A stretch of DNA of 64,000 nt from Microthyrium microscopicum. Taxonomy: Eukaryota > Ascomycota > Dothideomycetes > Microthyriales > Microthyriaceae. Position 1 is the first letter of the stretch. Every line of letters starts with the position of its first letter. The notes beneath the pieces are model-generated. The model did no database searches, had not been told where the DNA came from, and saw only the letters and a program-made list of their open reading frames with translations. Positions 9,300 through 20,100 of this stretch are shown piece by piece. The stretch is taken from contig MU004232.1 in assembly GCA_010405405.1 (NCBI GenBank), positions 131,540 through 195,539 on the forward strand, read 5' to 3'. Position numbers and translations under genes: made by a program.

Positions 9300-11924
9300 T
9301 TAGTACTCCGCGAGTCTCAACCGCCTTCCAATATTCCTTTTATGTGACTCCTTACCATCATTTTCACTCTCTTTATTCGCCTTGAGCGCAGACAAGAGAA
9401 TCCCAGCATCAAAGAAGCCATCTGCGAAAATAATTAGCACTCTCCTCATGACTTTCGTCACTTTGATAGAGTAAAACTTACAGCCTCCAAGTCCCTCCTC
9501 ATCACTTTCCATGATACTATCAGTAGGCGTTGTGATCTTCTCCCTCTCTTTGCCCGCCTCAAAAATATTTCGTCCCCGACTCTTCACCCTGCCCTTAATG
9601 CCAGGTCTTTCCTCCAATTCTCTTGCTCGACTAACAGTCTTGTCAGCAGCAGACGCACCTCGTTTACGAGTGGCGCGGAGAAGACGGCGTATTTCGAGGA
9701 AATAGGCCTCCATGGCAGAAACGAAACGTGCTGTTTGTCGGTGTTTGGAGGACGCGCAGATGGAGAGTGTGTTATCTTTGATGATGTACCCGAGACCGAA
9801 ACCGCTGCCTGATGTAGGACCAAAACCAAAGTGCCGGAGTGAGGGATTACCGCAGTTGGATGTGGAGAGGACGGTGTTGTTGATCTTGTCCCAGCCGGAG
9901 TCGAAGAAAAGTGGTGGCATATTTGAGGAGACATGGGCTTGATTGCTGCTGGTTGAAGCGCTAGATGGGGAGCGGGCGGAACGGACATTAAGGCCTTCTT
10001 GTTTGAGTTGCTCGGCTTCTTTTGATGGTTGGCTTTGGGATGAAGATGGCTGCAAGACAGGTGAAGTGGCGCCGTTGGAGTGGCCATTTGATGCGCCGTC
10101 TGAGGCGACATCGCCTGCACTGCTTCCATAGTCGTAGAATTCTTCATCGACGCCACGCTGCCACATGCAGTAGAGAGCATATAGATGTCGATCGTGGCCA
10201 TGTCCTTTGGCACACTCTCGTGTGATAGCGGTGTGTTTCTCACAGGCTTTGCGAAGCATATCAACTTTTTGCTCAGCAGGATTGTCACCCCAAAAAGTCT
10301 TGACAAACGTCATGCTCTCGTCAGTCACAGAACGAATGGCTTCTGTGCGGCCGTGATAGAAGCCCTTTGTCATAGCCGGCTCATAAACGGATTCCATTTG
10401 ACCGTACAAGCCAAAGTATGCAGCCTGGAAAGCCATCTGCACGAAAGCATCCGGTGACATTCCCATGCTTGTAATAAAGTTTTTGCCATATGACTCAAAT
10501 TCCAGGGTCGCAAATTCATTCTGGCCGATCAAATCTGCCAATCGAGTCTCAGCAAATCTTAATGCTGTCACGAGTTCTGGAACTAGTGTCCATTCGAGTT
10601 TGTGAGGAGTTGTATGTACATCTCCAAAGCTTGCTGGATCACGTTTTGCTGGATCCGGGCTGTTGGTTGCCCATAGAGATGGAGCTTGTCCATTAATTGT
10701 ACGAGCAAATCGCAGAATAGTGTCCGTGTAAATGTCAGAAGCGAATCGAAGGACTGTATGACCGTCAACGCCGGTATGCTCGAAGTTGATACCAGCGGAA
10801 CCATTTTTGCAGACAATGATTTGAAGCTTGTCGTACCATCGATTCATGCAAGTGCCAACTTGGACACCCCTTTCAATCCTAGAAGTTCCGCAAAGCATAT
10901 TCATACATAGATCATCGGTTGTGGTTGGCTCGGTATAATCCAGACATAAAATAAAAAGGGATGAATCCACAATATTCAAACAATCCGAATTGTTGGAACC
11001 AGGTTCACGTTGAAGGATTTCCCGCAGAGCAGACCAATTCTTGCGGTTTTCTGTGCTGAGAATTCCTAGCGCTCCCTTTGCAGCATCTTGAACGGGTACT
11101 TCGGATGCGTCTTCGACTATCGCTTCCAGATTGACACCAATGTCCTTTTCAGTCATAATCAGATCCGAGTTGTCGTCAAGGACATCAAACCAGTAGAATT
11201 GCCCATGGCAAAGAACCACCAGATGTTTTGATTCGGCATCTTGTGCAATTTGGCAGCCATGCTCTGTTGGTATTCGAGCCGTTCCAAACATCCTAGAGTA
11301 TTGATACATGTCCAAAGGAATATTACGAACTTTATCAGGTTGCAGTTCCTCGCGACGAACAGCCCGAATGAAAGAGAGGGCTGAAACGACAAGGCTGGCC
11401 GCTCTTGTTACTTGATTGTTGCGGGCGGGAGTTGGGTCATCTTCGAGGAGGAAAAAAGGATTCAGGTTCAGGACAACAGGATTATCAAAGTTGAGATACG
11501 AGTCGTACCCTTTTCTTATGTTAGCTAAGCTTTGATACGTGATGGCATGATACTCACAAAACTGTTCAATGTAGTTTGCCTTTCCTTCTGCATACTTCTT
11601 CAGCTTCTCTTGAAGCTTAACACCTTCGAATCTGAGGAACTCTTTGACTGCAACTCTGCTGTCCGAATGTTCTTTTGGTGATTGAAGCGGCCTCAATGAG
11701 TCCAGATACTTGTGTATGGTTGCTTCCAAGTCAGGAACAGGTAGCTTAGGAAGCTGATCTTGGAACGCGTAAGTGATCCCTTTCTTCTTCTCAGACGTTG
11801 ACCTTGGCGGCGAAGCCGGTTGGGTATCGCTAGGTGCCATTGTGCCTTGGCTGTCTGATTTTGATACTACTGCCAGTTTTCGATCTAGCGAGCTTGGTTG
11901 GGTGAATGTTCTAATCGCCATCAT
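9300..11924 (-). CDS. Carnitine O-acetyltransferase (choline/carnitine acyltransferase family)
   Basis: Transfers acetyl groups between CoA and carnitine for movement of acetyl units between compartments, needed for growth on acetate or fatty acids. The raw frame is 874 codons and contains two introns without stops. The first is 11510-11557 (48 nt, GTGAGT...AAG); its removal gives EQFWYDSYLNF. The second is 9422-9481 (60 nt, GTAAGT...CAG); its removal gives GLGGYGFFDAGILL. The mature protein is 838 aa. Family landmarks include PVPDLEATIHKYL, NPVVLNLNPFFLL, the catalytic His in FEHTGVDGHTVLRF and TEAIRS. There is no PTS1 and no obvious mitochondrial presequence, and the length with a long Ser-rich insert near residues 620-680 resembles the cytosolic YAT2/FacC type rather than the peroxisomal/mitochondrial AcuJ/CAT2 type. 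That subtype is inference. Confidence 0.93.
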   Translation of the reverse strand: MMAIRTFTQPSSLDRKLAVVSKSDSQGTMAPSDTQPASPPRSTSEKKKGITYAFQDQLPKLPVPDLEATIHKYLDSLRPLQSPKEHSDSRVAVKEFLRFEGVKLQEKLKKYAEGKANYIEQFCEYHAITYQSLANIRKGYDSYLNFDNPVVLNLNPFFLLEDDPTPARNNQVTRAASLVVSALSFIRAVRREELQPDKVRNIPLDMYQYSRMFGTARIPTEHGCQIAQDAESKHLVVLCHGQFYWFDVLDDNSDLIMTEKDIGVNLEAIVEDASEVPVQDAAKGALGILSTENRKNWSALREILQREPGSNNSDCLNIVDSSLFILCLDYTEPTTTDDLCMNMLCGTSRIERGVQVGTCMNRWYDKLQIIVCKNGSAGINFEHTGVDGHTVLRFASDIYTDTILRFARTINGQAPSLWATNSPDPAKRDPASFGDVHTTPHKLEWTLVPELVTALRFAETRLADLIGQNEFATLEFESYGKNFITSMGMSPDAFVQMAFQAAYFGLYGQMESVYEPAMTKGFYHGRTEAIRSVTDESMTFVKTFWGDNPAEQKVDMLRKACEKHTAITRECAKGHGHDRHLYALYCMWQRGVDEEFYDYGSSAGDVASDGASNGHSNGATSPVLQPSSSQSQPSKEAEQLKQEGLNVRSARSPSSASTSSNQAHVSSNMPPLFFDSGWDKINNTVLSTSNCGNPSLRHFGFGPTSGSGFGLGYIIKDNTLSICASSKHRQTARFVSAMEAYFLEIRRLLRATRKRGASAADKTVSRARELEERPGIKGRVKSRGRNIFEAGKEREKITTPTDSIMESDEEGLGGCKFYSIKVTKVMRRVLIIFADGFFDAGILLSALKANKESENDGKESHKRNIGRRLRLAEY

Positions 11925-13079
11925 GATTAGCGATTATGCGTATAAAGTCGAAATGACCGTGGCTATAGACAGCAGGCGAAGGGCACTGCGGTAAAAATAA
12001 TGACAATCTTGCAAGAAGTACGACGGCATCTGCGGATTGTCCAGCGGCGAACAACAAAGATTTTACAGCAACAAGAGGGCAAGGTGTAGACAGAGGACCG
12101 AGGGTATGATTATGTAGTCACAAGTTTAGTCTCTACGAGGCTGAGACGGACAGATGGACCAGATGAATCTCATGTGAGACATGTATGGAAGTGTATCTCA
12201 TTGGTTCTTGATCGGATGCGACAAGGACAAGATATGCGTTCAAACTCACCCAGAAACCCAAGTATCCTAATTCCTGCGACCCACAGTCTGGCCGAGAGAA
12301 GTTCAGGGAAGCACAAGATGCGGTACCGCACTAGTCGACAATAGCACTGTAATTGATTCGATGCTTGTTCATGAAAATGAGGTTTCAACCTTGTAGCTGT
12401 GGAGAACGGTTTCCGGATAGACTGACCGAGTTCAGTGCTTTGTGATGCTATCTGCCTTTTTTTCAGTCGGCTAAGAGGACTTCAGAATGTCAAGGCCCGA
12501 GGAGATGGATATCTACGCGTAGTGATCCATGGGCTGTTGAAAAAATATAATTGTTCTAGCGGACGAGTGGAAGTAACGCGAAAGGCTGAAGCTTGTGCCG
12601 ATACAGATCCGATAGCATCAAGCTCCTATGCTCCTCGCCGTGATTTTCGATATGTTGGCCGTGAGACCCAAGCTTCAGAAACGTCTACTAGCTACCTGCT
12701 TGCAGATATAATTGCATCAAGAAGCTCGATGCGCTGGTAATCCTGGAATGACCTTGATAACGACGCTGAGGGTAATTGTCTATTCCCAAACCAGCGTAGT
12801 TGATACCCCACAATTCTTGGTGTCGAGCTATTCAGCGCACAAGCAATGGTCGAATGCCCCCCGAGTATTATGATGGACCTCCGGATGATACTGATACTGC
12901 CGGATTTTCGAGAGAATAGCTGATGGTTTGAGGTGGTTGATGGAGAAGGGACGTCATGTCAAAGTTCATGTTGGAGGTGGTCCGTTGCTGCATGTGATGC
13001 TTCCAACCACCACGCGACCGGATCAACGGAACATCTCCGTCTCATCCCAACGCGTCGGTCTGTACGAAAATATTTGAGC
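11925..13079. other. Intergenic between divergent carnitine acetyltransferase and rad57 genes
   Basis: No supported gene. An open frame at 12435-12740 (+) and others here show no motif. The space should contain two divergent promoters and 5' UTRs. No repeats were recognised. Confidence 0.5.
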
Positions 13080-14313
13080 ATGACAGATCTTTCGACTGTT
13101 CTGCCCACATTTTCAACCGATGGCTATACTCATCTGATCGCGCCACTGGAAAGAGCTGGGGTTACCACAAGCGAGCTGCTATGCGCCCAGCCAGTCGACA
13201 TCGCGAAAAAGGCTCAAGTCCCGCCTTCTGGAGTCGCAAAATTGGTCGACGCGTTGGTTGAAGCTCTTCACGCCGATATTGACGAGAAACCGCCACTTGA
13301 ATGGAACGCGTTGAGTTCGTTGAATGCGGGCATCGATGAGGCTCTCGGTGGAGGGTTCCCTGCTGGGTACTTGTCAGAAATCACAGGAGAAAGGTAATCG
13401 AATAAACATTTCTCGCCTGTAAACACAAACTCTAACAGTGACTAGTGGCGCCGGGAAAACGCAGCTTTTATTGACATTATTACTGTCTGTACAATTACCC
13501 AAGCCCCAAGGCTTAGCAAAATCGGCGCTATACATTTCAACAGAAGCAGCACTATCAACATTACGACTCTCGCAGCTACTCCGAATCCATCCACAACTTA
13601 GCGATCTACCAGCATCACAGAAACCCACCTTATCTAGAATCCACGCTATCCAGACACCAGATCTTGAAGCGCAAGACCACATTCTACGCTATCAAGTCCC
13701 CGTAGCAATCGAGCGCTTCAACGTCGGACTTGTAGTCATCGATTCCATAGCATCCAACTATCGTGCAGAGCTTGACGACCTACCACCCGGAGCTGCTCGA
13801 CCAATCCGCAACAACGGCGCGCAAGCAATGGGAGAGCGACGAGCACGGCTGGTGCAACTAGGCTCATATCTTCGCGATATAGCACGCACTAAAAACATCG
13901 CTATCGTAGTATCAAACCAAGTAGCTGATCGTTTCGATCATCTTGATGTCGCGCCCAGCCATTCCATACCTAGCCATTCAGCACCAGTCCTGCCCTTGGC
14001 GGTAGCATCGACTGATCCGCTGACGCTGGATCACCAGCAGAGATGGTTTACTGGATGGGGTGATGTACCTGGAGATCTGTCGCAGATGGCGATGAAGACA
14101 CCCTCGTTGGGCCTTGTATGGACGAATCAAATTGCTGCTCGTATTGCGTTGGTCAAGGAGGCGTCTGGGTCAGATGAAAGGAAGAGAAGAAGATGGTTGC
14201 GGGTGGTATTTGCTCCTTGGACCGCTCAGACCAGTGCCGCTGGAGTCGAATATGAGATCCTGCCTGAAGGAATCATGAAAGTTGAGGAATCGGCCTCGAA
14301 TTCCACTAGCTGA
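13080..14313 (+). CDS. rad57: DNA repair protein Rad57 (RecA/Rad51 paralogue)
   Basis: Rad51 paralogue that, with Rad55, helps load and stabilise Rad51 filaments in homologous recombination. The start is ATG 13080 (MTDLSTVLPTF). One intron, 13394-13445 (52 nt, GTAATC...TAG), lies exactly inside the P-loop, and joining the exons gives the Walker A GESGAGKTQ. The protein is 393 aa. The N-terminal helical domain (about 1-85) is followed by WNALSSLNAGIDEALGGGFP, Walker A near residue 105, Walker B LVVIDSIASNYRAEL, and IAIVVSNQVADRF. SNYRAEL after Walker B is Rad57/XRCC3-like. The C-terminus includes the insert typical of fungal Rad57 and ends at WTAQTSAAGVEYE. The 3' end overlaps the opposite-strand EH gene by 8 bp. 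Confidence 0.93.
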
Positions 14314-16504
14314 TTATCAATTTTTTCGTGAGATAAGTTGCGACCTGAGGCAGAATGCTCCATGTACGAGTTATTGGAACCTCTGGGGTGGACATTAATC
14401 CAGTTCTCCGACAATGAATGAGATGAACCAAAACAACCAATTCATATCGATTAAAAAAGCCTTTATCGTCCTCGTCGACTAGTTGCCAGAGATCACCTAA
14501 AGTATTCTCATCGAGCCCGGAAGCATTAAGTAATTGCACTAGCTCATCTCCTAAAATGAGGGATATGTCAGCCAAAAGTGCTTCCTTCGAATGCGGTCAA
14601 TTGAACCAGGGACACAACAGTGAAATGGAACATACCCAAGTATTGTCCTGAGGGAAAGAAATGCTGACAAAAATCCCAATATACATCTACAGCTCTCATT
14701 GTTAAACGCGGTACAATAGGTCTTGAGTTTGGGGCATCTAGCCTCCGGATCTTTGGGAGTGATGGAACCGAAGAAATTCCACTGGAGATTCGGCCGCAGA
14801 AGTTATCTTCATCAGTTTGGGCATGACCGATGAGACGGAGCATCTGAGCTAATTGTACAGTATCAAGGACCCCTCCGTCTTGGAGATCAACGGTTGTCCA
14901 TATCTAAGCCCGATCAGTTAGAGTGTCTTGAACGACATAACAGGTATGATGGGAACCAAACTCACATTTCTCAGAGTCCTTTTCTTAAGCCCACTTCGGC
15001 TCAGAAAATCCTGAGCTTCTTCACCGTTCAGGATATCTGTAAAATTCGTCGGTTCCCAGTCATCGGGGTCCTGATCACCTCGTTTTGCTTGTACAATGTC
15101 ATACGCAACTTCATAGAAGATGCCTTCTTCCGTTTTAGAAAGCAATAACTCTTCGATTCGTCTTTTTTCGCTTCCAATCATGTACCAGTGCTCAACATAA
15201 CGCTTCAAGTCATGTAGTCTATCTGCGTGACTATTATTAGCTAGATAGTTGTAGATGGAATTGTTCAGACTCACCCTGGGAAGGCGGAGAAACCATATCG
15301 TACATTGCGGGATCAGCAAACTCGCGCCCTTTGAAGATTGTATCCCAAGTAATCTGTTGACGATCACTCTGGACATCGCTCGAGAATGGGCTGCTTTTAT
15401 TGCCGGATGGTGGAGACGCAATCCGTCCTGGCATTGGTGGAAGCGGAACTCGTCCAGAACTGCCTGGAGAGTAAATAACCCCTTCTGGCATGGGCGGAAG
15501 AGGAATCCGTTCTGAACTTGCCAAAAGTGCCATATTAGTTTGTTGCCAAGTATCGTCAAAGCCTATATTCTGAGTAGAAACGCCTCGCTGTCCAATGTGG
15601 CCAAAAGTATCCTTTCCCTCACCCGAAGAAACTAAAGCATTCAAACGAGCTGCATGAGAAATGCCAGTGCTCGTCTGAGCAGGGACACGAAATTGTCCAA
15701 TGTTGCCAAAAGTATCCTTTCCCTCCTCCGAAGAAAGTAAAGCCTTCAAACGAGCTTCATGATCGATGCGATCACATAGTTGCGAAGCACCACCCACAGC
15801 TGGCGTAACGTTCGAGGCAATCGTGTCATTCGCATCGTCCTTCGAAGCCTGCGCCAGATTTTCTAAAGGCGCGCGCTGTTCATCATTCAATGGCATAGCA
15901 GCCAATCGAGCATACAACCCTTCTATATCCCGATCCATCTTGGCCATGCCCGCCACCAAAACTTCCGTATTATCGTGAATAGCATCAGACTTCTCATTCA
16001 ACTCAGTCGTATCCTTCTTGATAGTCTTGATCAGCGACCTAGCAAAGCGTCAACACATCTTCTCGAAGTAGAGCAGGAGACCAGTTACAGCTGCACCACA
16101 TCCAACGCGATATTCAAACTCGACTTATGCGCCTCCAGATTGGACCTCAATCGATCCATGTCACCCTTGGCCGAGACACTCCACTCAATCTTTCGCAACA
16201 ACCCAAGCCCTTTACCCGAAATCTTCGCCAGGCTGTCTTCAATATCTTGCACAACCTGCCCGCAGTTTTTCACGACGATGGTGAGGTTTTCCTCCATTGT
16301 TTGCGGGAGGTCAATCTCATTGTCCTTAAAGTCATCAGCCAGTGCCTCAAGACACATTTGTAATGACGATAATTCGCGGGCTACCCGATCAAGATCGCGA
16401 CGAGCACCGCGGACTTCGCGCACGAAGCTGGTGATGGTGATGCCTGCCTTGCCAACTGCAGCGATGAGAGATATGATCCCGGTAGTAAGTGTTATAGGGT
16501 CCAT
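14306..16504 (-). CDS. STAND-type N-terminal domain protein with tandem repeats and two EH domains
   Basis: Five exons: 16504-16089, 16038-15275, 15222-14966, 14903-14636 and 14550-14306. The introns are 50, 52, 62 and 85 nt, all GT-AG, and the sum of 1950 nt gives 649 aa. I chose the MDPITLTTG start because this family begins that way; an ATG 21 nt upstream also exists. Residues 1-138 match the fungal N-terminal domain of STAND proteins (PF17111-like: IISLIAAVGKAGITITSFV). Then come a charged helical stretch, two 35-residue repeats (about 229-298) with core EGKDTFGxIGQ, and two PLPPMP motifs. The C-terminal half holds two EH domains: first FLSRSGLKKRTLRN joined to IWTTVDLQDGGVL, second LLNASGLDENTLGDLWQLVD. 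Both keep the Trp that lines the NPF-peptide pocket. No NACHT or NB-ARC is present. A role linking endocytic adaptors to a cell-death-type domain is inference. Confidence 0.85.
15601..15762 (-). repeat. 105-bp tandem repeat inside the STAND-N/EH gene
   Basis: Two strongly conserved 57-bp cores start at 15601 and 15706, a period of 105 bp (35 codons). The proteins read ARLKALLSSEEGKDTFGNIG and ARLNALVSSGEGKDTFGHIG. The flanks within each 35-codon unit are also similar. Confidence 0.9.
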
Positions 16505-16649
16505 CTTGGTCTCTCTCTCGCACACACTCGTGCGTAAGCAAGAGATAGACAGATGGAGATATCAAGATCTCATGGAGAGGATCGGTTGAAGTTGAGTGAA
16601 CTCAGCCTCAACACCAAAAGGCCCGTGCGCGAATGCATGATAGAGATAT

Positions 16650-16862
16650 CAACGGCATGGCAAAATAAATGGCATACTCCCATTAGCTCTAATACCTACT
16701 ACTAGCGCTGCTTACCAAAAGGTGCTTTAATCCCCATCGTAACTAATAAATATTCCTTATGCGAACGCCCTTTATGGCAAAGAAAGCACTTGATAATAGA
16801 CCGTAGCGTCTGGGCGCCATCAGAGTTGATGGGAGTACGCTATTTATTTTGGTATGCCGTTG
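16650..16862. mobile_element. MITE-like non-autonomous DNA element, 213 bp
   Basis: The ends are long imperfect inverted repeats of about 40 bp. The left arm starts CAACGGCATGGCAAAATAAA at 16650. The complement of the right arm, read from 16862, starts CAACGGCATACCAAAATAAA, and both arms run on through TACTCCCAT to CTCT. Most mismatches are transitions. There is no coding capacity inside. A TA dinucleotide lies just outside each arm, which would suit a Tc1/mariner-type MITE, but the offsets differ by one base and I cannot fix the target duplication. The rest of the 16505-17139 gap between the EH gene and the CPSase gene shows nothing else. Confidence 0.72.
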
Positions 16863-17139
16863 GCTATTTCACGCGTAGATGAACAGATTTCAAGATACAT
16901 ATACATACGCACAAGAAATAATAAATATATAAACAAATTCAGACGATTTTAACTTAAGTCCATCATGGGTATAAACTTCGCAAATGCAAAACTTAGGTAT
17001 AAACAAACCCCCCTATTTCCAAGCGACTATAACATATCCTGCAGTACTTTTATTTACAACGCCGCAAAACACAAAATCCATGGCTATGACAGTCTATATG
17101 CAAGCTACGTCCATCTCAATCTCTCATCTTCTCGAACAC

Positions 17140-20100
17140 TCAAGTCGACATAACAAGCGCCAACAGCGCCATACGCGTATACAGCCCATACCGCATCTAT
17201 TCACCAATTAGCATCTCATGTCTACAAAGTCTTGAATTCGAGGGGACTTACCTGTCTGAAATATGCCGCCCGGGGATCAAAGTCAACTTCCGGTGCAATC
17301 TCGTTATTTCTCGGCAGCGGATGCATAACCACCATCTTTGGCTTCGCATCTCTTAGCACCTTGTTATCCACTATGAAGGCATCCTTGACCTTCTCATATC
17401 CTTCGGGGGTTGGGAACCGTTCCTTCTGGATGCGCGTTACATAGAGCACGTCGGAAGATGCCACAATGTCCTTGGTAAGTGCAATGACTTCTTCGCCTAG
17501 CTGGCCGCGTTTCTTGAGTGATTCACATAAAGAGTCGGGGAGGCGTAGTGATTCGGGAGAGACGAGTTGGATTTTGACGTCGTAGTGTTTTAGGAGAGCG
17601 CAGAGGGAGTGTACTGTGCGTCCGTATTTTAGGTCACCGACGAAAGTTATGGTTAGACCATTGACGGTGCCGAGTTCCTCGCGGATAGTAAAGAGGTCGA
17701 GGAAGGCTTGTGTTGGGTGCTCGCGAGATCCATTGCCAGCGTTGATGATGGGTACGTTTGAGAAGCGTGAAGCTGTCTCAGCAGATGCTTCGTCAGGATG
17801 TCGTAGGACGATAGCATCGCCGTAGCAGGCCAGGGTGCGAATCGAGTCACTAAGTGATTCGCCCTTGACTGTAGAGCTTATGGCCTCGCTGATGGCAACA
17901 GTGGCACCACCCAGACGCTTCATGGCTGCGTCAAAGGAACCAGAGGTGCGGGTGGATGGCTCGTAGAACATTGTGCAGAGGACTTTGCCCTTGAGGAGAT
18001 CGAGAATGCCATCTCGCTCCACGCCGACTTTCATTTCCTGGGCAACGGTGAAGAGGTCGTGCAAGTCAGACCTACTGAATTGGTTGACGCTCAAAATATC
18101 CTTGCGACGGAAGGTTGAAGTGGCAAGGAGTTCTGGAAGAGACACAGCATGACCAGGCAGACGGGAGTGTGTTGAGTCGTCATGATGTGGTGATGGTCCC
18201 CAAGTCTGGAAGTCGATCTTAGTAACTTCCAGGTCATACTGGCGAGCCATGGCCTCAATGAGAATCTTCGCGTTCTTTACGTTGGTGACCAAAGGAGTTT
18301 GATAGTCAACTGCCATTCGTCGAGTTTGATAGCCGCGAGACACATAGTTGGCAGGACGACGGAAGCGATTGCTGGATGGCAGATTGATGTAAAGATCAAT
18401 CATGTTGTTGGCCAAATGTCCCGCTAAGGAATACTCGGCCTTTTGACCAGCGTGATCACCATTTCCTCCAAGTATCTCCAGGAACTTGACTGGTATACCG
18501 TGTTCTTGGATATAGTCAGCCGTACCAGCAGTAGCAAACAACTTGAAACCCATCTTGTGCAGGCTCTCAATCGAAGGCAGCATTTCCAGCTTGTCCTTGA
18601 ATGATCCGATAGAGAGGAGAATGTTCTTGTTTGGTAGTTTGAAGCCAGTGGATAGCAGTGCCTTCATGTATGCTTCATACTTTGTTCGACCAAAGCATGC
18701 GACTTCTCCTGTGGATGCCATCTCCACGCCAAGTACTGGGTCGGCTCCAGACAAGCGAGAGAATGAGAACTGCGGTACTTTGACACCGACATAGTCTGGA
18801 GGAATATTGACGCGTGGATACTCGACTAAAGGCAAACCCGCGATCGCCTTGGTTGCCATTTCGATCAAATCAACTCCCATCACTTTGGATACGAATGGGA
18901 ACGATCTCGAAGCTCGGACGTTACATTCGATGACCTTGATCTCATTGTCTTTGGCGATAAACTGTATGTTGAATGGACCAGTGACATTGAGAGCATGGCC
19001 GATCTTACGAGTAGCATCCTCAATGCGCCGCACTGTTTCAGGATCCAAATCTTGTGGAGGGAGGATGAGTGTTGCATCTCCCGAGTGAACGCCAGCGTTC
19101 TCGACATGCTCAGAGATAAAATGTCCAATCATCTTTCCGTTGCGAGCGACGGCGTCCATTTCAATTTCTTTCGCATTCTCGATATACTTTGAAATGACCA
19201 CAGGGTGTTCTCGGGAGACCTCAGCGGCTTGTGCTAGATATGCCTCAAGGTCGTGGTGTGAATAGACAGTATTCATGGCAGCGCCAGAAAGGACGTAAGA
19301 GGGCCGCACCAAGACTGGGAATCCAGCCTTCTTACAGAAATCGCTCGCCTCTTCGATACTCGTAAGTTCCTTCCATGCAGGTTGATCAACAGCGATCCGA
19401 TCCAGCATACGAGAGAATTTGTATCGATTCTCGGCAGTGTCAATCATCTCTGGCGAAGTGCCTAAGATGTGGACGTTGCTACGATAGAGTGTGAGAGCGA
19501 TGTTGTTCGGTGTTTGTCCACCCATAGACAGAATCACACCCTTTGATCGCTCGAGGAAGTATATATCGAGGACGTTCTCAAGAGAGATGTTCTCAAAGTA
19601 GAGCTTGTCCGCTTCATCATAATCGGTACTGACAGTCTCCGGGTTATAGTTGACCATGACTGTCTTAAAGCCATTCTCACGAAGTGTTCGAATTGCACGA
19701 ACTGAACACCAGTCGAACTCGACAGATGAACCAATTCGGTATACACCGGAACCGAGAACCATAATTCCTCGGTCGTCAAAAGCGATGTCGTGTTCTTCGC
19801 CATTATATGTAAGGTAGAGATAATTCGTATGGCAAGGGAATTCGGCTGCAACTGTATCTATTTGCTTCACGACCGGGGAGATTTCAGCTAGTCGTCGGGA
19901 AGTACGGACTTCTCCATCGGTAGAGCCCCAGAACTTGGCCAATTGCATATCAGAGAAACCGAGTTGCTTGGCCTTGACAAAGAGAGATCGAGGAATTGAT
20001 TTAGCATCATATTTGCCCATCATCTTGGAGAAGTCGCTAAGGCCTTGTAATCGATTCAAAAACCACTTGTCAATCTTGGTCATTTCCCAGATTTTATCCA

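Noticed and set aside
9584-10306. 240-codon minus-strand frame rich in Ser, Thr and Pro
   Set aside because: Shadow of the carnitine acetyltransferase in another frame; the real frame is conserved throughout.
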